DNA from: Comamonadaceae bacterium
Lineage (GTDB): Bacteria > Pseudomonadota > Gammaproteobacteria > Burkholderiales > Burkholderiaceae_C
DNA: 6,054 nucleotides
Assembly (NCBI GenBank): GCA_947374505.1
Contig: CANCCE010000168.1
Location: forward strand, 1 to 6,054
Reading direction: 5' to 3'
The notes under the pieces are model-generated. The model did not search any database. It was not told the DNA's origin and saw nothing but the letters and a program-made list of their open reading frames with translations. The first letter of the stretch is position 1; each line of letters opens with the position of its first letter. This document shows positions 1 through 6,054 of this stretch, one piece after another. Position numbers and translations under genes: made by a program.

Positions 1-1122
1 ACCATCATTGGCGAGGAACTGACAGCGGTCAAAACAGAATTCGGCCAGACAAAACTTGGCGCCCGCCGCAGCCTGATTGAGCACAGCTCGTTTGACCTGA
101 GCACCGAAGACCTGATCACACCGACTGACATGGTGGTGACCTTGTCGCACCTGGGCTACGTCAAGAGTCAGCCTCTGAGCGAATACCGCGCGCAAAAACG
201 CGGTGGACGCGGCAAACTGGCCACAGCCACCAAAGAAGACGATTGGGTCGACCAACTCTTCATCGCCAACACGCATGACTACATGCTGTGCTTCTCTAAC
301 CGCGGCCGACTTTACTGGCTCAAGGTATGGGAAGTTCCAGCCGGCTCGCGCGGTTCGCGCGGTCGCCCGATCGTCAACATGTTCCCCTTGCAAGAAGGCG
401 AAAAAATCACCGTTGTGCTGCCACTCACTGGCGACAACCGCAGCTTCCCGGCAGATCGTTATGTCTTCATGTCGACCTCCATGGGCACCGTCAAGAAGAC
501 ACCGCTGGATGACTTCAACAACCCGCGAAAAGCCGGCATCATTGCCGTCGCCCTCGACGACAACGACTACCTGATCGGCGCTGCGCTGACCGACGGCAAG
601 CACGATGTGATGCTGTTCTCAGACGGCGGCAAGGCTGTGCGTTTTGACGAAAATGATGTGCGCCCGATGGGCCGCACGGCCCGCGGCGTGCGCGGCATGA
701 TGTTGGAAGACGGCCAAAATGTCATCGCCATGCTGGTCGCAGAAGACGAGTTGCAAAGCGTGCTGACGGCCACTCAAAACGGCTACGGCAAACGCACCTC
801 GATTGACGAATACACGCGTCACGGACGCGGCACCAAAGGCATGATCGCGATCCAGCAAAGCGAGCGCAATGGCAAGGTCGTGGCCGCCACGCTGGTTCAC
901 CCTGACGACGAGATCATGCTCATCACCGACCGCGGCGTGCTGGTTCGCACCCGCGTCAGCGAGATCCGTGAAATGGGCCGCGCTACGCAAGGTGTGACCC
1001 TGATCGGGCTCGACGACGGCTCGCAATTGAGCGGGCTGCAACGCATTGTTGAAAACGACGCCACATTGGACGATGCGGAACCTAATGACAACAACGACAC
1101 CCATCCGGAAGCCACTGAATGA
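1..1122 (+). CDS. gyrA: DNA gyrase subunit A, C-terminal part (5' end outside window)
   Basis: GyrA is the breakage-reunion subunit of DNA gyrase (A2B2), the cytoplasmic topoisomerase that introduces negative supercoils using ATP. The reading frame is open from base 1, so only the last 373 residues are present; the N-terminal winged-helix/tower domains with the catalytic tyrosine lie upstream. The segment starts just before the C-terminal domain (EDLITPTDMVVTLS). The GyrA box QKRGGRG, needed for DNA wrapping, is at residues 65-71 of the visible part (bases 193-213). Six beta-pinwheel repeats are recognisable, beginning near residues 44, 94 (YMLCFSN), 154 (YVFMSTS), 202 (DVMLFSD), 254 (VLTATQN) and 304 (EIMLITD). 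The last ~23 residues form an acidic Asp/Glu/Asn-rich tail, as in E. coli GyrA, where the tail tunes wrapping. The QKRGGRG box marks this as GyrA rather than ParC. The TGA stop overlaps the next start codon (ATGA). No frameshift or missing motif was seen. Confidence 0.97.
   Translation, partial: TIIGEELTAVKTEFGQTKLGARRSLIEHSSFDLSTEDLITPTDMVVTLSHLGYVKSQPLSEYRAQKRGGRGKLATATKEDDWVDQLFIANTHDYMLCFSNRGRLYWLKVWEVPAGSRGSRGRPIVNMFPLQEGEKITVVLPLTGDNRSFPADRYVFMSTSMGTVKKTPLDDFNNPRKAGIIAVALDDNDYLIGAALTDGKHDVMLFSDGGKAVRFDENDVRPMGRTARGVRGMMLEDGQNVIAMLVAEDELQSVLTATQNGYGKRTSIDEYTRHGRGTKGMIAIQQSERNGKVVAATLVHPDDEIMLITDRGVLVRTRVSEIREMGRATQGVTLIGLDDGSQLSGLQRIVENDATLDDAEPNDNNDTHPEATE
1107..1111 (+). promoter_or_regulatory. 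Shine-Dalgarno site for the DUF2059 gene, inside gyrA
   Basis: GGAAG lies 7 nt upstream of the ATG at 1119, within the last codons of gyrA. It supports that ATG as the true start and suggests both independent initiation and coupling through the ATGA overlap. Confidence 0.55.
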
Positions 1123-1772
1123 AGAGATTAATCTCAGCCCTTGCTCTTACAACACTCGGCTTTAGCGCTGGGGCGCAAGCCCCACAAACGCCAGCTGTAG
1201 CACCCGTAACAGCCAGCTCGCAAGCACCGTTCGCTCCCGATCCCAAACTGGAATGGGCAAGCAAAGTTGTGGTCTTACAGCAAGGACCTGACATGGATCG
1301 TCTGGTGGCAAGTCTCGCCAGCGGAACAACTCAGGACATGATCAACAATTGGCAACCGCGCTTGCTCGCCAATGTGGCCAAGCCTCAGCAAGCCAAAGTT
1401 TCCGCCGACTTGAACAAAGAGTTGCAAAAATACGCCGATGAAGTCAGCAAGATCATTCGCAGCAAACTCCCACAAGTCGGCACCGACGCTTTGGTTCCGC
1501 TTTACATGGAGCGATTCACGCTTGAAGAACTGAAGCAAATTGCCACTTTTCTGGAAGCCCCGGCGATCAAAAAATACCAAAGCATCGCACCTGAATTGGG
1601 TTCTATTTTTACCGGTAAGCTGGTAGAAGCTTCGCGAGCAGAAGTTATCGCTAAAGCCAAGCTGTTTGACGAAGCAGCAACCCGAATTGTCGGACCGGCA
1701 CCGGCACTGACACCGGCTCCAGCAGCACAGCCTAAGCCAGCCGCATCGACTGCCAAACCAACCAAAAAATGA
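1119..1772 (+). CDS. Secreted DUF2059 domain-containing protein
   Basis: The 217-residue product has an apparent Sec signal peptide: MKR, then a hydrophobic core (LISALALTTLGF) and an AGA site, with likely cleavage after Ala19. No lipobox cysteine is present, so a soluble periplasmic or outer-face protein is inferred. The mature part starts with a Pro/Ala-rich stretch (about 20-45). A mostly alpha-helical body follows, with the DUF2059 signature around 129-153: FTLEEL at 133-138, then an ATFLEAP segment and KKY. The last ~25 residues are a Pro/Ala/Lys-rich, probably disordered tail ending KPTKK. DUF2059 has no established biochemical function, and none is assigned here. The start is supported by GGAAG at 1107-1111. 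Both ends overlap neighbours by 4 bp (gyrA stop, serC start), so it belongs to the same transcript. GC is visibly lower than in neighbours: 55 of 120 bases at 1561-1680. The DUF2059 call rests on recognition by eye. Confidence 0.85.
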   Translation: MKRLISALALTTLGFSAGAQAPQTPAVAPVTASSQAPFAPDPKLEWASKVVVLQQGPDMDRLVASLASGTTQDMINNWQPRLLANVAKPQQAKVSADLNKELQKYADEVSKIIRSKLPQVGTDALVPLYMERFTLEELKQIATFLEAPAIKKYQSIAPELGSIFTGKLVEASRAEVIAKAKLFDEAATRIVGPAPALTPAPAAQPKPAASTAKPTKK

Positions 1773-2860
1773 GTCGTCCCTATAATTTTTCGGCAGGCCC
1801 CGCAGCGCTGCCTGAAGACGTCCTCGAACGCGCCGCAGCCGAGATGCTGGACTGGCACGGCAGCGGCATGAGCGTCATGGAAATGAGCCACCGCGGCAAA
1901 GAGTTTGTCTCAATTTATGAGACTGCAGAAGCTGACATTCGAGAACTGCTAGCTGTGCCCGAAGAGTTCAGCATCCTCTTCATGCAGGGCGGCGGCATTG
2001 CAGAGAACGCGATTGTTCCGTTGAACCTGTCCCGCGGTGAACAAGCTGATTACGTGGTCACGGGCAACTGGAGTGAGCGTTCGCAAAAAGAAGCTCGCAA
2101 GTACTGCCAGGTCAACATTGCAGCCAGCAACAGCGCTGACGGCCATACCAGTCTGCCCGCACCTGCCACATGGCAATTGCGGAACGACGCGCGGTATGTC
2201 CACGTCTGCACCAACGAGACCGTGCATGGCGTTGAAATCCATGAGTTGCCCGACCTCAATGCGCTCGGCAGTCAAGCACCGCTGGTGATTGATATGTCTT
2301 CACACATGGCGTCACGGCCGGTCGATTGGTCGCGTGTTGGTTTGGCTTACGGTGGCGCCCAAAAAAACGTCGGCCCCGCCGGCGTGACGTTGGTGTTTGT
2401 CCGCAAAGACTTGCTCGGCCACGCGATGCAGCACTGCCCTTCAGCTTTTGACTACAAGATTGTTGCGGACGCTGAGTCGATGTACAACACGCCGCCCACG
2501 TACGGCATTTACATCGCCGGCCTGACTTTTCAATGGCTGAAAAAGCAAGGTGGCATCGCCGCCATCGAGCAACGCAACATCGCCAAAGCCAAGCTGCTGT
2601 ACGACTTCATTGACGGCTCTGATTTCTACACCAGCCACGTCGCCAAAAACTGCCGTTCGCGCATGAACATCCCGTTTTTTCTGGCCGACGACAAACTCAA
2701 TGACGCTTTCTTAGCGCAAGCCAAAGCGCGCGGCTTGTTGCAGCTCAAAGGCTATAAAACTCTGGGCGGTATGCGTGCCAGCCTCTACAACGCTATGCCA
2801 CTGGCCGGCGTAGAAGCGCTGGTGAGTCACATGCGAGAATTTGAACAAAAACGCGCCTGA
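1769..2860 (+). CDS. serC: Phosphoserine aminotransferase
   Basis: SerC is a PLP-dependent class V (fold type I) aminotransferase converting 3-phosphohydroxypyruvate and glutamate to O-phosphoserine and 2-oxoglutarate in serine synthesis. It also acts on the 4-phosphoerythronate-derived keto acid in pyridoxal phosphate synthesis (PdxF role). The 363 residues match the usual ~360. The N-terminus YNFSAGPAALP is canonical and fixes the ATG. Visible residues include substrate-binding His41-Arg42 (MSHRGKEF), the PLP phosphate loop GGG at 74-76, the ring-stacking Trp101 (TGNWS), Thr151 in NET, Asp175 that pairs with the pyridine nitrogen, Schiff-base Lys199 in AQKNVGPAG, and Arg336 in GGMRASLYNA. 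Each lies within one or two residues of its E. coli counterpart. Residue 77 is Ile where E. coli has Arg; the contact there is thought to be through backbone, so activity is expected. No Shine-Dalgarno precedes the start; the ATGA overlap with the DUF2059 gene suggests coupled re-initiation. Confidence 0.97.
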   Translation: MSRPYNFSAGPAALPEDVLERAAAEMLDWHGSGMSVMEMSHRGKEFVSIYETAEADIRELLAVPEEFSILFMQGGGIAENAIVPLNLSRGEQADYVVTGNWSERSQKEARKYCQVNIAASNSADGHTSLPAPATWQLRNDARYVHVCTNETVHGVEIHELPDLNALGSQAPLVIDMSSHMASRPVDWSRVGLAYGGAQKNVGPAGVTLVFVRKDLLGHAMQHCPSAFDYKIVADAESMYNTPPTYGIYIAGLTFQWLKKQGGIAAIEQRNIAKAKLLYDFIDGSDFYTSHVAKNCRSRMNIPFFLADDKLNDAFLAQAKARGLLQLKGYKTLGGMRASLYNAMPLAGVEALVSHMREFEQKRA

Positions 2861-2875
2861 CCTGCGTCAGACAAC

Positions 2876-2879
2876 AGGA
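2876..2879 (+). promoter_or_regulatory. Shine-Dalgarno site for pheA
   Basis: AGGA lies 4 nt before the ATG at 2884, a slightly short spacing. It is the only plausible ribosome site in the 23-bp serC-pheA gap. There is no room for a phenylalanine leader peptide or attenuator, so phenylalanine attenuation immediately upstream of pheA is excluded. Confidence 0.55.
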
Positions 2880-2883
2880 CAAC

Positions 2884-3966
2884 ATGACACCCAATCTTCC
2901 AGACTTACGAATCCAAATCGACAAGCTCGACAAAGAACTGCTGGCGCTGCTGAACCAGCGGGCCCATGTGGCCGAGCAGGTTGGCGAAGTCAAGAAGCTG
3001 GAAGGCACGCCCTTCTTCAGACCTGATCGCGTCGCTGCCGTGATCGACAAAATTAAGCAAGCCAACACCGGCCCCCTAAAGAACGAACACGTCGCCGCCA
3101 TCTGGAACGAGATCATGTCGGCCTGCCTGGCGCTGGAGTCGCCTGTGCGCGTAGCGTATCTTGGCCCTGCGGGGACCTTCAGCGAACAAGCCGCTCTTAA
3201 TTTTTTTGGCACCAGCATTGAGCATGTGTCGTGCAACAGCATCGACGAAGTCTTCCGCGCAACAGCGGGCGGCAGCGCCAACTATGGCGTGGTACCGGTC
3301 GAAAATTCCACCGAAGGCGTGATCTCGCGCTCGCTGGATCTGTTCCTGACATCGCCGCTGCACATCATTGGCGAAACCAGTCTGCTGGTGCGCCACAACC
3401 TGTTGCGCCTGTCCGATTCGCTCGAAGGCATTGAAGTGGTGTATGCCCATCCGCAGGCACTGGCCCAGTGCCAAGGTTGGCTGACGGCGCACTTGCCCAA
3501 CGCCGAACGCCGCACAGCGTCGAGCAATGCAGAAGGTGCCCGGCTGGCGACCACCAACCCGGCTTGGGCCGGCATCGCCAGCGACCGGGCCGGCACGCAG
3601 TTTGGCCTGCACACGGCGGCCCACGCGATCCAAGACGACGCCTTTAATCGCACGCGCTTTGCCGTGGTCTGTCTGCCGCAAACGCTGCCCTCACCACCAC
3701 CATCGGGCAAAGACTGCATCAGCCTGATCGTCTCGGTGCCGAACCGGCCTGGTGCGGTGCACGACATCCTCGGCCCCCTCAAAACACACGGTGTGTCGAT
3801 GACGCGTTTTGAATCCCGGCCAGCCCGCTCGGGCCAGTGGGAGTATTACTTTTACATCGACCTGCAGGGGCACACGTCTGAGCCGCATGTCATTGCCGCA
3901 CTGAAAGAATTGCAGCATCTCTGCGCCTTCTTCAAAGTGCTGGGAACTTACCCCGCCGGTGATTGA
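2884..3966 (+). CDS. pheA: Bifunctional chorismate mutase / prephenate dehydratase (P-protein)
   Basis: This cytoplasmic enzyme rearranges chorismate to prephenate and then dehydrates and decarboxylates prephenate to phenylpyruvate, the precursor of phenylalanine. The 360 residues hold three domains. The AroQ-type chorismate mutase (about 5-85) shows Arg9, Arg26 and Lys37 (GEVKK), matching E. coli Arg11, Arg28 and Lys39. Prephenate dehydratase (about 89-270) begins VAYLGPAGTFSEQAA and has VVPVENSTEG at 136-145 and the catalytic Thr-Arg-Phe triplet at 257-259. The ACT regulatory domain (about 278-355) has PGAV at 289-292 and ESRP at 310-313, the positions that bind phenylalanine in family members, so end-product inhibition is expected. 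One oddity is FRPDRVA in the mutase domain, with Val50 where many homologues have Glu (RPEREA). The start has AGGA 4 nt upstream; no other in-frame ATG or GTG lies nearby upstream. The TGA stop lies close to or inside the start of tyrA. Confidence 0.97.
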   Translation: MTPNLPDLRIQIDKLDKELLALLNQRAHVAEQVGEVKKLEGTPFFRPDRVAAVIDKIKQANTGPLKNEHVAAIWNEIMSACLALESPVRVAYLGPAGTFSEQAALNFFGTSIEHVSCNSIDEVFRATAGGSANYGVVPVENSTEGVISRSLDLFLTSPLHIIGETSLLVRHNLLRLSDSLEGIEVVYAHPQALAQCQGWLTAHLPNAERRTASSNAEGARLATTNPAWAGIASDRAGTQFGLHTAAHAIQDDAFNRTRFAVVCLPQTLPSPPPSGKDCISLIVSVPNRPGAVHDILGPLKTHGVSMTRFESRPARSGQWEYYFYIDLQGHTSEPHVIAALKELQHLCAFFKVLGTYPAGD

Positions 3967-3973
3967 GAACCCC

Positions 3974-4855
3974 ATGATGTATGAGCAACTCGGTCTGATC
4001 GGCTGCGGCCTGATGGGCAGCTCGTTTGCACTGGCCCTCAAGCGCGCTGGGCTGGTCAAGCGCGTCGTCGGCTTTAGCCCCTCGAAGAGCACCACCGAAC
4101 TCGCCCTGAAGATGGGCGTGATTGACGCCATTGCCAGCTCAGCGGCAGAAGCGGCCACAGGTTCTTATGTGATTTTGCTGGCAGTGCCGGTGGCTGCGAC
4201 AGAAGCAACTTTGATCGCCATTCAACCCGTCATCACAGCCACCACGTTGGTGATGGACGTTGGCTCGACCAAGCGCGACGTCGTGAACGCCGCTTTGCAA
4301 GCGCTTGGCAATCGGCTGCCCTGCTTTGTGCCGGCACATCCCATCTGCGGCCGCGAAGTCTCGGGCGTCCAAAACGCGCTGGTTGATTTGTACACCGGCA
4401 AAAAAGTCATCCTCACGCCGCTGCCCGAGACTGCCGCCGTGCAACTTCAGCAAGCCGGTGAGCTTTGGACGGCACTGGGTTGCATCGTCAGCGAGATGTC
4501 GCCGCAAACGCACGACGCGGCTTACGCCGCCGTCAGTCATCTGCCGCATTTGCTGGCTTTTTCCATGATGCTCAGTTTGGAATCACAAGCCGATGGCGAA
4601 CAGTACTTGTCGCTGGCGGGGCCGGGCTTTCGTGATTTCAGTCGCATCGCTGCTGGCGAGCCAGCCATGTGGCGCGATATTTTTCTAGCCAACCGGGATG
4701 AGCTGCTGGCGCAATCGCAACACTTCAAGGCCAGCCTGCAAGCCCTTGAAAAATTGATCGAAGCCGGCGACGCGGCATCCCTTCAAGACAGCATCCGTCA
4801 AGCCAGCCAAGCCCGCGCCAACTGGCAACACACGCCCGCCGCTTCAGCCAAATAA
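3974..4855 (+). CDS. tyrA: Prephenate (or arogenate) dehydrogenase
   Basis: TyrA oxidatively decarboxylates prephenate to 4-hydroxyphenylpyruvate (or arogenate to tyrosine) using NAD(P)+; substrate and cofactor preference cannot be read safely from sequence. From ATG 3974 the protein has 293 residues, normal for a single-domain TyrA with no fused chorismate mutase and no ACT domain. The N-terminal Rossmann fold shows GLIGCGLMG with glycines 10, 12 and 15. The catalytic region has His122 in HPICGREVSG and His189/His192 in SHLPHLLAF, followed by the helical dimerisation domain. Start choice is uncertain. GTG at 3959 would add five residues and overlap pheA by 8 nt but has no Shine-Dalgarno. ATG 3974 has a weak GAG 6 nt upstream and puts the start just before the conserved QLGLIG, as in relatives; ATG 3977 is also possible. 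Lacking an ACT domain, it is probably regulated differently from PheA. Confidence 0.95.
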   Translation: MMYEQLGLIGCGLMGSSFALALKRAGLVKRVVGFSPSKSTTELALKMGVIDAIASSAAEAATGSYVILLAVPVAATEATLIAIQPVITATTLVMDVGSTKRDVVNAALQALGNRLPCFVPAHPICGREVSGVQNALVDLYTGKKVILTPLPETAAVQLQQAGELWTALGCIVSEMSPQTHDAAYAAVSHLPHLLAFSMMLSLESQADGEQYLSLAGPGFRDFSRIAAGEPAMWRDIFLANRDELLAQSQHFKASLQALEKLIEAGDAASLQDSIRQASQARANWQHTPAASAK

Positions 4856-4888
4856 CCTTTCTGCCTTCCTGATGAGAGCGGGTGCTTC
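4856..4888 (+). other. tyrA-aroA spacer, in frame with both genes and free of stops
   Basis: The 33-nt spacer is exactly 11 sense codons in the frame shared by tyrA and aroA, so only the TAA at 4853-4855 separates the two proteins. It carries a weak purine-rich ribosome site, GAGAG at 4874-4878, 10 nt before the aroA ATG. No hairpin or promoter was recognised. Confidence 0.6.
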
Positions 4889-6054
4889 ATGTTTGACATC
4901 GAATTTCTAGACATTCCGCCATTGACCGGTGCACACGGCACGGTTCGCCTGCCGGGCTCTAAAAGCATCTCCAACCGGGTGCTGCTGCTGGCAGCGATGA
5001 GCCAAGGTGAAACCGTGGTGCATGACTTGCTGGCCTCAGACGACACCGCCGTGATGCTGGCCGCACTCAAGCAACTCGGCTGCTCGGTCGAGCAAACCGG
5101 TCACACGGCGGTCATTGGCGGTTTGGGCGGTAAGCTGATCAACACCCAAGGCAAATTGTTCATGGGCAATGCAGGCACGGCCATGCGCCCGCTGACAGCC
5201 GCCCTCGCCCTGCTGGGTGGCGACTTTGAACTTTCGGGCGTGCCGCGCATGCACGAGCGCCCTATCGGCGACTTGGTCGACGCGCTGCGTCAACTCGGTT
5301 GCGGCATTGACTACTTGGGTGAGGACGGCTTCCCCCCGCTGCGGCTGCGGCCCGGTCAACTCAGGCTGGACGCCCCGATCCAAGTGCGCGGCGATGTGTC
5401 GAGCCAGTTCCTGACGTCACTGCTGATGGCACTGCCGCTGGTGGCCGAGCGCGACATTCGCATCGAGGTCTCGGGCGAGTTGATCTCCAAACCGTACATC
5501 GAGATCACGCTGAACTTGCTGGCCCGCTTCGGCATCCACGTGCAGCGCGACGGCTGGCAAAGCTTCACCATTCCGGCCGGCAGCGCCTACCAGTCGCCGG
5601 GCGAAATTCACGTTGAAGGTGACGCCTCATCGGCCAGTTATTTTGTCGCGCTCGGGGCCATCGCCACCGGCGCAGACCCCAGCCACGCGATTGAAGTCTG
5701 GGGCATTGGCTCGGGCTCGATTCAAGGCGACATTCGCTTTGTAGAAGCCGCGCAACTGATGGGTGCCAAGGTTGAAAGCAGCCCGAACTCGCTGAAAATT
5801 TCGCGCGGAGCCTGGCCCCTCAAAGCCATCGACCTCGACTGCAACCACATCCCCGACGCCGCCATGACGCTCGCCGTCATGGCGCTGTACGCTGACGGCC
5901 AAACAACGTTGCGCAACATCGCCAGTTGGCGCGTCAAAGAAACAGACCGCATTGCCGCCATGGCCTGCGAGCTGCGCAAGCTCGGAGCAGAGGTTGAAGA
6001 AGGCGCGGACTTCATCCGCATCACGCCGCCGAAACAATGGCACAGCGCCGCCAT
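4889..6054 (+). CDS. aroA: 3-phosphoshikimate 1-carboxyvinyltransferase (EPSP synthase), 3' end outside window
   Basis: AroA transfers the enolpyruvyl group of PEP to shikimate-3-phosphate, giving EPSP, the sixth step of the shikimate pathway; it is the glyphosate target. The frame stays open from ATG 4889 to the window edge, giving 388 complete codons of an expected ~430 or more. Substrate-binding Lys25-Ser26 and Arg30 lie in LPGSKSISNR. GNAGTAMRP at 93-101 keeps Gly96, Thr97 and Pro101 at the same numbers as the glyphosate-sensitive E. coli enzyme, so this is a class I type. Asp323 in HIPDAAMT and Glu351 in RVKETDR match the catalytic E. coli Asp313 and Glu341. The last ~50 residues, with the arginine and lysine matching E. 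coli Arg386 and Lys411, are beyond the edge. No alternative upstream start exists before the tyrA stop. In related bacteria cmk and rpsA follow, and some Burkholderiales fuse aroA to cmk; that cannot be judged here. Confidence 0.96.
   Translation, partial: MFDIEFLDIPPLTGAHGTVRLPGSKSISNRVLLLAAMSQGETVVHDLLASDDTAVMLAALKQLGCSVEQTGHTAVIGGLGGKLINTQGKLFMGNAGTAMRPLTAALALLGGDFELSGVPRMHERPIGDLVDALRQLGCGIDYLGEDGFPPLRLRPGQLRLDAPIQVRGDVSSQFLTSLLMALPLVAERDIRIEVSGELISKPYIEITLNLLARFGIHVQRDGWQSFTIPAGSAYQSPGEIHVEGDASSASYFVALGAIATGADPSHAIEVWGIGSGSIQGDIRFVEAAQLMGAKVESSPNSLKISRGAWPLKAIDLDCNHIPDAAMTLAVMALYADGQTTLRNIASWRVKETDRIAAMACELRKLGAEVEEGADFIRITPPKQWHSAA

Noticed and set aside
1..16. The first bases resemble 3361-3376 (both contain CATCATTGGCGA), a possible repeat.
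   Set aside because: The match is about a dozen bases, both copies lie in conserved coding sequence (IIGE), and flanks do not match.
341..370. Short tandem GC-rich repeat CGCGCGGTT/CGCGCGGTC in gyrA.
   Set aside because: It encodes the conserved GSRGSRGRP loop of the gyrase pinwheel and is explained by protein sequence.
2361..2368. A run of seven A followed by C in frame (A AAA AAC) at the SerC active-site lysine, resembling a -1 frameshift slippery site.
   Set aside because: The codons are fixed by the invariant AQKN motif, and a -1 shift would give about 27 unrelated residues and a stop. No stimulatory hairpin was recognised, so it looks like coincidence.
2861..2883. Possible terminator or attenuator in the serC-pheA gap.
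   Set aside because: The gap is only 23 bp, with no inverted repeat and no T-run.
3076..3782. Long minus-strand open frames opposite pheA (161-201 codons).
   Set aside because: They lie wholly antisense to a conserved pheA, have no recognisable motifs and no ribosome site of their own, and are expected from GC-rich codon bias. The same applies to the other minus-strand frames in the window.
1..6054. A previously undescribed defence, mobile or RNA system in the window.
   Set aside because: Coding regions fill nearly every base and five of the six are core metabolic or topoisomerase genes. No repeats, tRNA, integrase, transposase or CRISPR-like structure was found.

Overview
The window is a six-gene stretch of core bacterial chromosome, all on the + strand and tightly packed: gyrA (3' part) - DUF2059 protein - serC - pheA - tyrA - aroA (5' part). 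Protein sequences, gene order and moderately high GC suggest a betaproteobacterium, most likely order Burkholderiales and a Comamonadaceae-type lineage (Rhodoferax, Polaromonas, Acidovorax and relatives). This placement is inferred from recalled family sequences, not from a search.

Layout. Bases 1-1122 encode the end of DNA gyrase subunit A, including the GyrA box and the whole C-terminal DNA-wrapping beta-pinwheel. A 4-bp ATGA overlap leads to a small secreted DUF2059 protein (1119-1772), and a second ATGA overlap leads to phosphoserine aminotransferase serC (1769-2860). After 23 bp comes pheA (2884-3966), a chorismate mutase-prephenate dehydratase with an ACT domain. Prephenate dehydrogenase tyrA follows with a 7-bp gap, or an 8-nt overlap if its GTG start is used (to 4855). 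After 33 bp comes EPSP synthase aroA (4889 to the window end, truncated). No internal promoter, terminator, attenuator, RNA gene, repeat array or mobile element could be supported. The longest gap is 33 bp, so the genes look co-transcribed and partly translationally coupled.

How the genes work together. AroA makes EPSP, the direct precursor of chorismate. PheA takes chorismate through prephenate to phenylpyruvate, and TyrA takes prephenate to 4-hydroxyphenylpyruvate. SerC makes phosphoserine for serine and also serves vitamin B6 synthesis. The layout is a version of the known gyrA-serC-pheA-(hisHb)-tyrA-aroA-cmk-rpsA supraoperon of proteobacteria. Here the aminotransferase gene hisHb is missing between pheA and tyrA, and a DUF2059 gene sits between gyrA and serC.

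No wholly new system is visible. The points most worth a second look are the DUF2059 envelope-type gene of lower GC coupled on both sides to housekeeping genes, the in-frame one-stop separation of tyrA and aroA (genes fused in some Pseudomonas), and a valine at a usually acidic position of the chorismate mutase active site.
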